Below, piece by piece: positions 8,701 through 16,516 of a DNA stretch of 64,000 nucleotides. The stretch is from Pseudomonas sichuanensis (GTDB lineage Bacteria > Pseudomonadota > Gammaproteobacteria > Pseudomonadales > Pseudomonadaceae): positions 1 to 64,000 of the forward strand of contig NZ_QKVM01000009.1 of the NCBI RefSeq assembly GCF_003231305.1, written 5' to 3'. The notes under the pieces are model-generated. The model was not told the origin of the DNA. It saw only the letters and a list, made by a program, of their open reading frames with translations, and ran no database searches. The translations under genes were made by a program, and so were the position numbers. Within the stretch, counting starts at the first letter, position 1, and the number at the start of each line of letters is the position of its first letter.

Positions 8701-11700
8701 ATTTGTCTAATTTGTTCAGGTCTTTAGGGCGAATTAAATAAAGATCGTAAAGTATGTTTGCGATGGCTGTGGTGTCGTAGCTATTGTAGTGTTCAATAAA
8801 TGCAGAGATAAACTGCAGTAGTTTGGGTTTGTCGAAGACTTGAAGAAGTTCCGATGCTCTGGTTTCGGAATGTCCTGTCTTGTATGCGTGGATGATACTT
8901 GTGGTGAATTCGTCTGGTGCTGTCTTCTCTGTCTTCTCTGTCTTCTCTGTCTTCTCTGTCTTCTCTGTCTTCTCTGTCTTCTCTGTCGAGGTGAGTAAGT
9001 TGCAACTCATGATCAAGTTTTCGCCGAGCTTGACAAATAAATTGCGGCTTGTTTCATTTATGGAGATTGGGCGTCCATCAAATTTGTGTTGTATTTTGTT
9101 TGTTTTCTCATGTGTTAGGATGGCTGTGTTGCATAAGTCATAGGTTTTGTCATTGCTCATGATTTTTTTGTCGATCAGTAGCAAGTCGCGAAGCTCTACG
9201 AAGTATGATTTTTCTGCGTCTTCTTTTTTTAGTTTTTGGCCGGACTTGACGAGTTTGTTACAGTCATAAAGTATAGCTGCCAGCCATGGGTCCGCCGCAC
9301 GCTCGCCGTCATCGTAGACAAACACAATCAGGCCGGGCGTGAAGTCCTCGGTTTTAAGTCGATTGTTCTTTTTTATATCTCTGCCTAGCCACTTCCCATC
9401 CTTATAACCATCGAGGCACAATAACTCATTGCCTGGGCTCCAGGTGCAATCACTCTGCTGGTATGCATACTGGACCGTCAGCTTCCGAGTCTTGGCCACT
9501 GTCTTGTTGACGTTGTCACCGTCGGGTACCTCCGTGACTCCGCGCTCCACCCAGAACACGTACCGGCGTCCTTGGATAACCACCGGACGAATGGCATCGC
9601 AGGTGTGAGTCGTGGCGTCTGTTTTGTAGCTGCTCTGCGGAATCTCCCCCTGCACCGGCAAGGTGATCTTCTCCCATTCGCTCCAGGCCAGCGGGCTCAG
9701 CCGCTGCTTGTCGTCGCGCATGCGCATATCCAGGGTGCGCCAGTAATACTCGGTCGGTGTGCTGTTGGTCTTGCCGATGAAATGGTAGGTGTCGTTCTTC
9801 GGGTCATGGCCATCCAGGTAGCCGCTGACCACCTGCAAGTTGCTCAGGCGTTCGAACTGGGTCAGGTAGCTGCAAATGGCCTTGTGCAGTTGCGTCTCGT
9901 CGAGTTTGCCCTGATTCAGTTCCACCTCCAGCGCCTGGAACGCCACGCTCTTGTTCGGGCGGTTGGCGTAGTAGATGAGGTTCTCCGGGTGATTGATCTG
10001 TTGTTGGCGTTGCTTCCAGGTACCGTACTGACCCAGGCAGGTATTCCACACCGTGCTGTCGTCGACGGAGGGCGACGCATACTCGTAACCAGGCTCCAGA
10101 TGCGCGTACAACCGATAGAGGTAGTGCTGCAGGCTGCCAATGGCTTGGTTGAGCCTGGTGGTGCCGACTTCGCTGTTCACCTGGATGTCGACCAGGCAAT
10201 AACTCGATAGGTCTTCGGGGGTAGTGATGGCACCGTTCAGTTCAATCTTCGAGGGCGCCCAGTGCGCCATGAGGTAACCCGTGAGTGCGTCCCGCCAGGC
10301 TTCGCGCATGTGGCGCTCTACCGATTCGCGCCGGGCATCGTCGATGCCGGCCAGCAACAGTTGTGCGCTTCCCTGGAAGTCTGAGTAAGGCGAAACTTCA
10401 CACAGTGCGCCGAGGTCCAGCAAGGATTGGCAGGACAGCCCGGTTTTCTCGCAGAGGGCCTGTAAACGCAGTATCCAGTCGATATCGCTGATGGTGTTGG
10501 GAACGCAGGGGCTCCAGGTGTCAGGCTGCTGGGGTTGAGTGGTGTCGGGCAACGTCTCGAAAGCCAGCGGGAAGTAACCCCAATTGGGATTTGCTTTCAG
10601 AAACGTCGTATTAAACGTCCATACGTCCGGGTAATAGTTTTCGTTGTACTGCTTAGTCGTGACGAGCAGCGCGCCTGGGTTGGCCTCAAGAAACGCGCTC
10701 AACTTGTCGATCAGAATGTCGGTAAGGGTTGCCGGGTCCGTCCTGGGTAGCAAGCGGTTTACGAAATCTATGAAGAATTTGCCGTGCGTACAGCTGTTGA
10801 AGTACCTCTGCTCATCCACGGAAAGCGTGGCAATGAAATCGTCGAGGGATGGGCGGGCGCGCTGTGTAATTGCGGGCTTGGCCACAAGGGTGAGCGGGCA
10901 GGCCAATTCGACCTCTTCGGCGCGCCAGCCGATCAGTGAGCCCAGGTGCTGGGCTGCCTTGACGATTGCCGACTGCTCGGTACTACCTGAGTGCCGGGAC
11001 AGGTAGTCCAAGGCGCTGCTTTCGTCGAACAGGTTGCCCCGGCACTTGTCCACCCAGTCGCGAAACCGACCGAGTTGATAGCACAGGTCCAGGTTGGCGG
11101 GTGGTCGCATAGGGGCCTGAGTGCCGAGTTGCGCACTTGAGGTCTTGGGTGGTTCTGTTTCCTCGAGGTCGAAGGCCTGCGTGTGTTCGATCAGCGTCGT
11201 GATCGCAGCGGGGCTCAGGCGCAGTAGCCTGATGAGTTCGGCATGGCGAGCCAGCGTCAGCCAGCGCTGAGCATCCAAGTGTTCCACCTGGATGCTTTTG
11301 TGCCGCTCTGGTGCTGCGGCGAGAATGTCGGCCAGCAGGTCTGTCGGCGACAGGGCGCACCAGCGCATCAACGGGGGTATGTGTTCTTGCGACAGCGCAA
11401 AACCATGTTCGCCAGTTCTGAACGCCGTGACCAGAAGATTGGCTGCCAAGGCTGTCCGATGATCGTTGAGCGTGTTGGGCCCCGCGGTGTTCTGCTGCGC
11501 TTGCTGCTGTTCCCCACCGCCGCTAAGGTCCCGCGCATCATTGCTCTCGAGAGCCTCTCTGATGTGCGGGAGGAGCTCGTTCATGGCCTTGACCAGCGGG
11601 CTATCCAGCGCAAGCCGGTTAGTGGAGCCTGGCGACAAGGCTTCAAGCAGCGCCAACGGCGAGATATGTTCCTGGCGAAGCCAACCATCCAGGTTGGTCA

Positions 11701-13258
11701 GGGCTACCAGCCCATCCAGCGTGTCGGTGGTTTCGGTATCGCTGAGTCTGGGGGAACCGGCCAATTGGGTAGACAGGGCGCAACCGGTCAAATCCAGCAA
11801 CTTCAGGAGTGCCATTGCTTCGAGCGGCGAGCGTTTTAACAGTCGAGGCAACCGACTCAAGCGGTACAACGAAGATACCAAGGGCAGGGACAGGACCAGC
11901 GTCTTCAGCTTCAATGCCTGACGGGCCTGTTCCAGATAGGCACGTGTTGTCTGCTCGTCTGTCCCCATCGCCAGACAAAGGCCAGGCAAGAGCTTGCGTT
12001 GGCCATCGGCTTTGTCGTCCGGATCGAAGGTGCGCTCATCCAGCACCAAGGGCATTTCCACCTTGGCATTCTGCCCGGCGCCTGGTCCATCGAGGACACG
12101 GTCGAGCAGCGGCAGCTGTTCACCCACGCTGAATGGAGAGACCTGCCAGACAAGCGCGGCAAACTGTTCGGCGCTGACGCTGTAAGCCTCGTTCAGGTAC
12201 AGGAAGACGCCCATGGCGCGCAAGGAGCAGGGGGACAGGCGCCAGTTGCCGGTCTGGCCTTCGGCACGCAGGATCGATATCAGCAGCAGGTCGACATCGG
12301 CGAACGGCAGTGCGAGTGCCCGTTGCAGGTGGATCATCTGGTACATGCGCGCAAGGCAGTTGTGGTCGAGCTGGTCGAACTTAAGTTCGAGTCCGGGTTC
12401 GGTCATCACATCTTTGACCGTCAACGGGGTTTTGCGGTTTGCGTTGATGTAGACCGCGCCGTGGCACAGGCCGTCGATGCTGGGTGCAACCTTCGGGCGA
12501 TAGGCACTGGAGCACTTGACGGCGCTGAAGGCCGTCTGGGCGTTGTCATCGATACCGGAGATCGCCAGCAGCTCGAACAGTTGCTCGGTGTTCAGGCCGG
12601 TCTTGCGGCAGTAGGTTTCGACATCCAGCAGTGTCTCGATGGCTTTGCTGGGCGTTGAATTCGCCAGCCCGTACCAGGCGCGCCATGCATTCCCGGTTGG
12701 GCGTAGCGCCTCTTGGTCAAGCAACAGGCTCTGCAATGCTGGGCTGAAACCAGTGGCATTACGCATGACCTGACGCAGTTCCTCGGTGCGCAGGCGCCCT
12801 TGGCAGAAGCTTGGGTAGCTGTACTCGAGCTGCTGCAGCAGTTCGAAGTAGGGGATCTTCTTGTGCTTGAGAATGACCTTGGTCTGTTCCAGGGCGAAGT
12901 GGAACGGCAGGAGGGCGTGCTGGCCGGCGTTGGCGAGGGTTTCGGTCAGCACTGCGTTTGCACCGGCGTGGGTTTGAGCCTGGCGCTCGAGTGCACGAAT
13001 CGCCAGGCTCAGTGCGCTAACGGGTTGTTCGAGGGTTCCAGGGTCGAGAAGCAACTCGCCGAGGTCTGGCCGGCGTTGCGCCAGGGTCAGCCGGGAGGAC
13101 GCCGTACTGCTCTGCTCGAGCTTCAGTGCCTCCTGATAAAGAGCATGCAGATAGGCGATGGGCCCGCTGTTCGCTTCGGGAGCATCGGCGCTGCATGTGT
13201 TGACGAGCTGTTCCGGAAACAGTTTGGCGTAGGTATTGGCGGTAGGCTGGTCGGCCAT
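5723..13258 (-). CDS. insecticidal Tc toxin complex A subunit (TcdA/TcaB-like)
   Basis: A 2511-residue toxin A subunit, the pore-forming and receptor-binding part of Tc complexes. The N-terminus (SGPIAYLHALYQEA near residue 35) has the VRP1-like shell region. Residues ~1080-1230 hold the ABC-toxin N region and the neuraminidase-like segment (NPENLIYYANRPNKS-like, then YYWRTLDMRM). The C-terminal ~500 residues carry the TcB-binding region (YKGMLVGESLLLDLQQMENAYL). Residues ~1330-1700 are encoded by distinctly AT-rich DNA and include seven TEK repeats near 1424-1446. ATG 13258 follows AGGGAG at 13268-13273 and is preferred over the ATG at 13279, which lacks a ribosome site. No TcB or TcC gene is in the window, so it is an orphan A subunit here. 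Confidence 0.9.
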   Translation of the reverse strand: MADQPTANTYAKLFPEQLVNTCSADAPEANSGPIAYLHALYQEALKLEQSSTASSRLTLAQRRPDLGELLLDPGTLEQPVSALSLAIRALERQAQTHAGANAVLTETLANAGQHALLPFHFALEQTKVILKHKKIPYFELLQQLEYSYPSFCQGRLRTEELRQVMRNATGFSPALQSLLLDQEALRPTGNAWRAWYGLANSTPSKAIETLLDVETYCRKTGLNTEQLFELLAISGIDDNAQTAFSAVKCSSAYRPKVAPSIDGLCHGAVYINANRKTPLTVKDVMTEPGLELKFDQLDHNCLARMYQMIHLQRALALPFADVDLLLISILRAEGQTGNWRLSPCSLRAMGVFLYLNEAYSVSAEQFAALVWQVSPFSVGEQLPLLDRVLDGPGAGQNAKVEMPLVLDERTFDPDDKADGQRKLLPGLCLAMGTDEQTTRAYLEQARQALKLKTLVLSLPLVSSLYRLSRLPRLLKRSPLEAMALLKLLDLTGCALSTQLAGSPRLSDTETTDTLDGLVALTNLDGWLRQEHISPLALLEALSPGSTNRLALDSPLVKAMNELLPHIREALESNDARDLSGGGEQQQAQQNTAGPNTLNDHRTALAANLLVTAFRTGEHGFALSQEHIPPLMRWCALSPTDLLADILAAAPERHKSIQVEHLDAQRWLTLARHAELIRLLRLSPAAITTLIEHTQAFDLEETEPPKTSSAQLGTQAPMRPPANLDLCYQLGRFRDWVDKCRGNLFDESSALDYLSRHSGSTEQSAIVKAAQHLGSLIGWRAEEVELACPLTLVAKPAITQRARPSLDDFIATLSVDEQRYFNSCTHGKFFIDFVNRLLPRTDPATLTDILIDKLSAFLEANPGALLVTTKQYNENYYPDVWTFNTTFLKANPNWGYFPLAFETLPDTTQPQQPDTWSPCVPNTISDIDWILRLQALCEKTGLSCQSLLDLGALCEVSPYSDFQGSAQLLLAGIDDARRESVERHMREAWRDALTGYLMAHWAPSKIELNGAITTPEDLSSYCLVDIQVNSEVGTTRLNQAIGSLQHYLYRLYAHLEPGYEYASPSVDDSTVWNTCLGQYGTWKQRQQQINHPENLIYYANRPNKSVAFQALEVELNQGKLDETQLHKAICSYLTQFERLSNLQVVSGYLDGHDPKNDTYHFIGKTNSTPTEYYWRTLDMRMRDDKQRLSPLAWSEWEKITLPVQGEIPQSSYKTDATTHTCDAIRPVVIQGRRYVFWVERGVTEVPDGDNVNKTVAKTRKLTVQYAYQQSDCTWSPGNELLCLDGYKDGKWLGRDIKKNNRLKTEDFTPGLIVFVYDDGERAADPWLAAILYDCNKLVKSGQKLKKEDAEKSYFVELRDLLLIDKKIMSNDKTYDLCNTAILTHEKTNKIQHKFDGRPISINETSRNLFVKLGENLIMSCNLLTSTEKTEKTEKTEKTEKTEKTEKTAPDEFTTSIIHAYKTGHSETRASELLQVFDKPKLLQFISAFIEHYNSYDTTAIANILYDLYLIRPKDLNKLDKLQTELYNAKNNKNEEAQDATQSAINSLLNKISSKTWSTSVEIDNSLINIYLIDFSSSQKTATIRVDMHRALVDYLDFIHDSLHITANRTHSTQPLNTDKTIAILNTNTSSFEAKFSFSELGSYTIKARTIPLTTDDYDPAPYIEISSTIVLEDFSSLDEAWAISLNKTSEQAQFLDLTTASSIPPMLHSDLIRLNTLFGKQLVARAEQGVEAVLGWDTQCLLEPNIEHQSVTTPLGAVQLLIGPQVPLDLHGANGLYFRELFLHLPALIANRLTEQQQFEEAESWYLRYLFDPYRTQPDETGRPAPWCTRPLQEVGTLSSRLEKDVAPIVHAFVQSRYYQQAIYLSLLENWQLQGDHYYRQLTLSTLNQAWLCYQQALRLLGPLPERADTSRWKAVPLADLNDAHFRRPLNNRVTELRKTLKSRVHNLRHGLTLDGKALPALGWSGETLDAFSAAKGGLSILPNRYNSDRAPIPAYRFRQLLPLARAAAQQLLDFGRHYMSLMEEEFNTSLSVQLKAQEVGMSDFAIRIQREAISSIQAKKNGLEISRGAAKAKHAYLSRLIDVGRSPEEEAATALTWTANSAMLLSIPFQLSAAIVGASVPTIYGMAVGGNKPEAPMINAAMGLHTVADASKMASDELLLQAGYNRRANEWAFDRGQTEWDLKLIEQQLTETNIELNAATIALAQYEQERTNLEEAYVSMTTGFTIIPVYNWLVARQQLIYGAAYDAVLSLCLSTEAAWRYEIGDYQREAFIKTSAWSDTYKGMLVGESLLLDLQQMENAYLLANERRLTIRRSFSLSSDVDAAQPLLSRDGNGKFCMFGFKARDFDQSYPGHYLRQIKYVSVTLELAEGVKPDNLCAVLTQTGSTTLLKANLDGAKALYPQADSKQAEHEHVLRNPRHNQQIALSSQTAEDGLGYEPGTWVHELMFHDGRYLPFEGTGAISEWKLAFTGGELYKNPEKLKKITFNMVYTAKPGDEKFTMDVRTLCESKST
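8160..9260 (-). other. AT-rich block within the toxin coding sequence
   Basis: Codons here are rich in A and T (for example TTTTTATTGTTTTTTGCG near 8665), in strong contrast to the GC-rich toxin sequence on both sides and the rest of the window. It matches roughly residues 1330-1700, the part of Tc A subunits that tends to carry surface-exposed receptor-binding domains. The boundaries are judged by eye. Confidence 0.75.
8921..8987 (-). repeat. in-frame 9-bp microsatellite inside the toxin gene
   Basis: Seven exact tandem copies of TGTCTTCTC plus a partial eighth unit, read on the minus strand as a run of Thr-Glu-Lys tripeptides. Because each unit is three codons, copy-number change alters the length of a charged linker without breaking the frame. 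Confidence 0.95.
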
Positions 13259-13480
13259 GATCGAACGCTCCCTGGTCATTTGGAGGTTTGAACGTGTAAG
13301 GCTTGAATGGCAGGGCCAGCCTTGCTGGGCCAGCTTGAGGACATTGGACGGCGGGAGGGTGGGGGGCGCAACTGACAGAAATGCCAGGTGGGTTGCGGGC
13401 GCGGCAGGGGAGCGCCGAGAACAACAGGGTGAAGGGCCTGAGCATTTCGTCGGCGGCGCAGGGTTGTGGATTGTCGGACC
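13259..13480. other. toxin upstream region, no gene recognised
   Basis: This GC-rich stretch between the toxin start and the REP copy at 13481 contains the toxin ribosome site (13268-13273). I see no convincing gene, promoter box or operator. A minus-strand open frame starting at 13445 overlaps the toxin and looks spurious. Confidence 0.5.
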
Positions 13481-13578
13481 GCTTTGCGCCCCGTTCGCGG
13501 CACGAGGCCGCTCCTACAGGGAAGCGCGATCCCCCTGTAGGAGCGGCCTTGTGCCGCGAACGGGCTGCAAAGCAGCCC
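13481..13578. repeat. REP palindrome, direct copy 2 flanking the toxin gene
   Basis: Arms 13491-13521 and 13533-13563 (core GAGGCCGCTCCTACAGGG) are framed by GCTTTGCGCCCC on the left and GGGCTGCAAAGCAGCCC on the right. It has the same layout and orientation as 5617-5713. Together the pair brackets the toxin gene. Confidence 0.85.
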
Positions 13579-13589
13579 GGCGTTCTATC

Positions 13590-14276
13590 TCAATGCCGCG
13601 TCAGCCGCTGCCTCACACACGCCTTGGCCTGCTCCGCCAACTCATCCAGCCGCTCATCGCGCGATTGCTCCGCCTCCATCATCACCTCGTCCCCGTTCTG
13701 GTTGAGCAGGTAGGTATGGATCTGCATCACCTCGACCGTCTGGTAGATCGGCGCAATGTCCAGCCGCCCGATCAGCGCCCCGCTGGCACGCCCGGTACTG
13801 CTCATCAGCACCTGTGGCCCGGCGCTGGCGATCACCTGCAAGCCCATGGCCTCGAACCATGGCACCTGCTCGGCGAAGGCACTCAGCTCGACGCAGGCGT
13901 AGCGGCTGCGCAGGTCGTCCAGCAACGCGCGGGCGATGCCCTGGCGGCGATGGTCCTGATGCACGGCAAGGAACGCCAGGCTGCAGGCCTGCGCATCGTC
14001 CTGGGCCGGCAGCGCCAGGGCAAAGCCGAGCAACTGGTCCGGGGCGTCGGCATCCAGCGCCAGGGTCAACTGCACGGCCAGGCCCCGGGTGCCGTCCAGG
14101 GCCATCAGGTACTGGTGCACCTCCATACCCACGCCGTACTGGTACAGCGGGTACAGCGGGTTGGCCGGGCTGATGGCGACGCTGCTGAGCTGGCCGACAT
14201 GGTCGATCACCAGCTGGCGGATCTGGTTCTGGAAGGATTCGGGCGGCACGCCGTCGAGGCGGCGGAGGATGAACAT
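13590..14276 (-). CDS. GNAT-family N-acetyltransferase
   Basis: A 228-residue protein whose central part is a GNAT domain. Motif A appears as LAVHQDHRRQGIARALL (near residue 120), with the acetyl-CoA loop HRRQGIA. The N-terminal ~80 residues and the C-terminal ~50 (charged, helical, ending in a Glu/Arg/Gln-rich stretch) are extra to a minimal GNAT. The acceptor cannot be predicted. It lies 71 bases downstream of the short-type argC on the same strand, so the two may share a transcript; a link to acetylated glutamate-like substrates is only inference from position. Confidence 0.85.
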   Translation of the reverse strand: MFILRRLDGVPPESFQNQIRQLVIDHVGQLSSVAISPANPLYPLYQYGVGMEVHQYLMALDGTRGLAVQLTLALDADAPDQLLGFALALPAQDDAQACSLAFLAVHQDHRRQGIARALLDDLRSRYACVELSAFAEQVPWFEAMGLQVIASAGPQVLMSSTGRASGALIGRLDIAPIYQTVEVMQIHTYLLNQNGDEVMMEAEQSRDERLDELAEQAKACVRQRLTRH

Positions 14277-14347
14277 CGCGGGTAGGGCTCCGGGTGGGCT
14301 GAAACGCCCGCTTCGAACGAGGCGGGCGCCCAGTTTACCCGGTGTGG

Positions 14348-15277
14348 CTAGCGCAGCCCAGCCAGCAGCAGGTCGAGGTTCTGCACCGCGGCGCCCGAGG
14401 CCCCCTTGCCGAGGTTGTCGAACACCGCGGTCAGCAGTACCTGGCCGTGCTCGGGGTTGGCGTACAGCGCCAGGCGCAGGTCGTTGCTGTCGTTCAGCGC
14501 CTGCGGGTCAAGCGCCGGGGCCGGGCCGTCCTGATGCAAGGGCATCACCTGCACATGGCGGGCGCCCTGATAGTGCTGCTCCAGGCAGGCCTGCAGTTGT
14601 TGCGCGCTGACGCCTGGCAACAGCCGCAGTTGCACAGGGATGCTCAGGACGATGCCCTGGCGATAGGCGCCATAGCCGGGCACGAACAGCGGGCGGGCGC
14701 TGAGCCCGGCGTGCTGCTGGATCTCCGGCACATGCTTGTGCGCCAGTTCCAGGCCGTATAGCTGCAAGGTTGGCAGATAGCCTTCGGCGGGCTGCTCATG
14801 GCGCTCGACCGCCGCCCGGCCACCGCCGCTGTAGCCGGAAATGGCATGGATGCTCAGCGGGTAGTCCGCTGGCAGCAGCCCGGCCTTTACCAGCGGGTGC
14901 AGCAGGGCGATGGCGCCGGTGGGGTAGCAGCCGGGGTTGCTGATACGGCTGCTGGCGGCGATGCGCTCGGCCTGGTGCTGGTCAAGCTCCGGCAGTCCGT
15001 AAACCCAGCCTGGCGCGGTACGGTGGGCGGAGCTGGCATCGATCACCCGCACCGCCGGGTTGCGCAGCGTCGCCACGGCGTCGCGGGCGGCGTCATCGGG
15101 CAGGCACAGCAGGGCGATGTCGGCGCTGTTGATCGCCTCGCTGCGCCGCGCTGGGTCCTTGCGTTCGGCCTCGGGCAGGGTGAGCAGGCGCAGGTCCTGG
15201 CGGCCTTGCAGGCGCGCGTGGATCTGCAGGCCGGTGGTGCCTTGGTCGCCGTCGATGAAAACGAGTGGCTGGTGCAT
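14348..15277 (-). CDS. argC: N-acetyl-gamma-glutamyl-phosphate reductase, short type
   Basis: A 309-residue NADP-dependent reductase that turns N-acetylglutamyl phosphate into the semialdehyde in arginine synthesis. The N-terminus has the nucleotide-binding turn ([12 protein letters not shown]), and the catalytic Cys is in [11 protein letters not shown] near residue 115. At this length it belongs to the shorter AGPR type 2 class; pseudomonads normally also carry a longer argC elsewhere, so this is probably the second copy (argC2). It is divergent from the LysR gene at 15522, with an inverted repeat between them. No clear ribosome site precedes ATG 15277, but the start matches the family. Confidence 0.92.
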   Translation of the reverse strand: MHQPLVFIDGDQGTTGLQIHARLQGRQDLRLLTLPEAERKDPARRSEAINSADIALLCLPDDAARDAVATLRNPAVRVIDASSAHRTAPGWVYGLPELDQHQAERIAASSRISNPGCYPTGAIALLHPLVKAGLLPADYPLSIHAISGYSGGGRAAVERHEQPAEGYLPTLQLYGLELAHKHVPEIQQHAGLSARPLFVPGYGAYRQGIVLSIPVQLRLLPGVSAQQLQACLEQHYQGARHVQVMPLHQDGPAPALDPQALNDSNDLRLALYANPEHGQVLLTAVFDNLGKGASGAAVQNLDLLLAGLR

Positions 15278-15355
15278 GAGGAGTATCCGGATGAAAGGGG
15301 AGTGGGCCTATGCTCGCCTGTGGCTGGATGAAAGAAAATTTGAATATCATGATCA

Positions 15356-15374
15356 TCAGATTCATTTAATCTGA
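15356..15374. promoter_or_regulatory. candidate LysR-type operator between argC and lysR
   Basis: A perfect inverted repeat, TCAGATT-N5-AATCTGA, in the AT-rich gap between the divergent argC and LysR genes. Spacing and AT-rich arms fit LysR-type boxes. Binding is inferred. Confidence 0.45.
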
Positions 15375-15403
15375 ACGAAGCTACCTGCGATGAACCCTAC
15401 ATC

Positions 15404-15491
15404 GTGGGAGCGGGCTTGCCCCGCGATGGCGCCAAGCCTGGAAATGATGTTGCCTGAGGCGGGCCCTATCGCGGGGCAAGCCCGCTCCCAC
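15404..15491. repeat. inverted REP pair (REPIN)
   Basis: GTGGGAGCGGGCTTGCCCCG at 15404 and its inverse ending at 15491 enclose about 40 bases. It sits between the candidate operator and the LysR start. Confidence 0.85.
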
Positions 15492-15521
15492 GAGCAGTAA
15501 CGCGACCTACCTGGGAAACCC

Positions 15522-16403
15522 ATGCGAGAAATCAGCCTCGACCGCCTGCGCACCCTGGTGGTGATCGCCGAACACGGCTCGTTTGCCGACGCCGCCCGCC
15601 AGCTCAGCCTGGCGCCGCCGACCATCAGCCTGCACGTGGCCGAGCTTGAGGCGCGCATCGGCGCGCCCCTGCTCACCCGCACCCGTGGCCAGGTGCGGCC
15701 GACCCCGGTCGGCGAGACCTTGCTGCTACGTGCTCGGCGCCTGCTGGCCGATGCCGACCAGGCGCTGGAGGAGGTGCGCCGGCAGGTCGAGGGCCTGACC
15801 GGCCGCGTGCGCCTGGGCGCTTCCACGGGCGCGATCGCCCACCTGCTGCCCCAGGCGCTCGACGCCTTGCGCGTGGATCACCCAGGCATCGACGTCCAGG
15901 TGCAGGTGCTGACCTCGCAGGCCTCGCTGGCCCGTCTGCGCGAAGGCACCCTGGACATCGGCCTGGTGGCGCTGCCGCAGATGGCAGGCAAGGGGCTGAA
16001 GCTTACGCCCTGGCGCCGCGACCCGATCCTGGCCTACGTGCCCGTCGACTGGCGCCCGCCGGCACGGGTCACGCCGGCCTGGCTGGCCGGGCGGGCGCTG
16101 ATCCTCAACGACAGCACCACGCAGTTGTCGCGGGTGACTTCGGAATGGTTCGCCGCCGCAGGGCTCTACCCCGAGCCACGCATCGAACTGAACTTCAACG
16201 ACGCGATCAAGAGCCTGGTGGGCGCGGGATACGGCGCGACCCTGTTGCCCCAGGAGAGCGAGGGGCCCCAGCATGATCCGCGCATCGCCCGGCGGCCTTT
16301 GCGGCCGGGGCTGTGGCGCCAGCTGGGCATCGCCTGCCGCGAGGGCGAGCCCGAGCGCGCCACCGGACACGTACTAGAGGCACTGGAGCGCCTGCGCCAA
16401 TGA
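15522..16403 (+). CDS. LysR-family transcriptional regulator
   Basis: A 293-residue regulator. The N-terminal winged helix-turn-helix is clear (SFADAARQLSLAPPTISLHVAELE, residues ~20-44), followed by the linker helix and an effector-binding domain from about residue 90 (GRVRLGASTGAIAHLLP). It is divergent from argC at 15277, with an inverted repeat at 15356-15374 between them, so control of argC and perhaps the following acetyltransferase is likely. The effector is not predictable. A REP pair lies between its start and the repeat, giving a long leader or placing its own promoter within 15492-15521. Confidence 0.9.
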   Translation: MREISLDRLRTLVVIAEHGSFADAARQLSLAPPTISLHVAELEARIGAPLLTRTRGQVRPTPVGETLLLRARRLLADADQALEEVRRQVEGLTGRVRLGASTGAIAHLLPQALDALRVDHPGIDVQVQVLTSQASLARLREGTLDIGLVALPQMAGKGLKLTPWRRDPILAYVPVDWRPPARVTPAWLAGRALILNDSTTQLSRVTSEWFAAAGLYPEPRIELNFNDAIKSLVGAGYGATLLPQESEGPQHDPRIARRPLRPGLWRQLGIACREGEPERATGHVLEALERLRQ

Positions 16404-16516
16404 AAGGCTGGCGCTCCAGGGTATTTGAATTCAAAGGAGGGGTGAGGATGCTCAGCCAGAGGACACATGGGAATGATTGAATTTGTCTTGCCGTACCTGC
16501 TTTTCCTGTACGGGCG

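Noticed and set aside
8921..8987. Tandem repeats as a possible CRISPR array or frameshift hot spot.
   Set aside because: Units are 9 bp without spacers, and a multiple of three, so neither CRISPR nor phase-variable frameshift.
13017..13445. Minus-strand open frame upstream of the toxin with a hydrophobic start.
   Set aside because: It overlaps the toxin gene in another frame, lacks a ribosome site and is Pro/Arg/Cys-rich.
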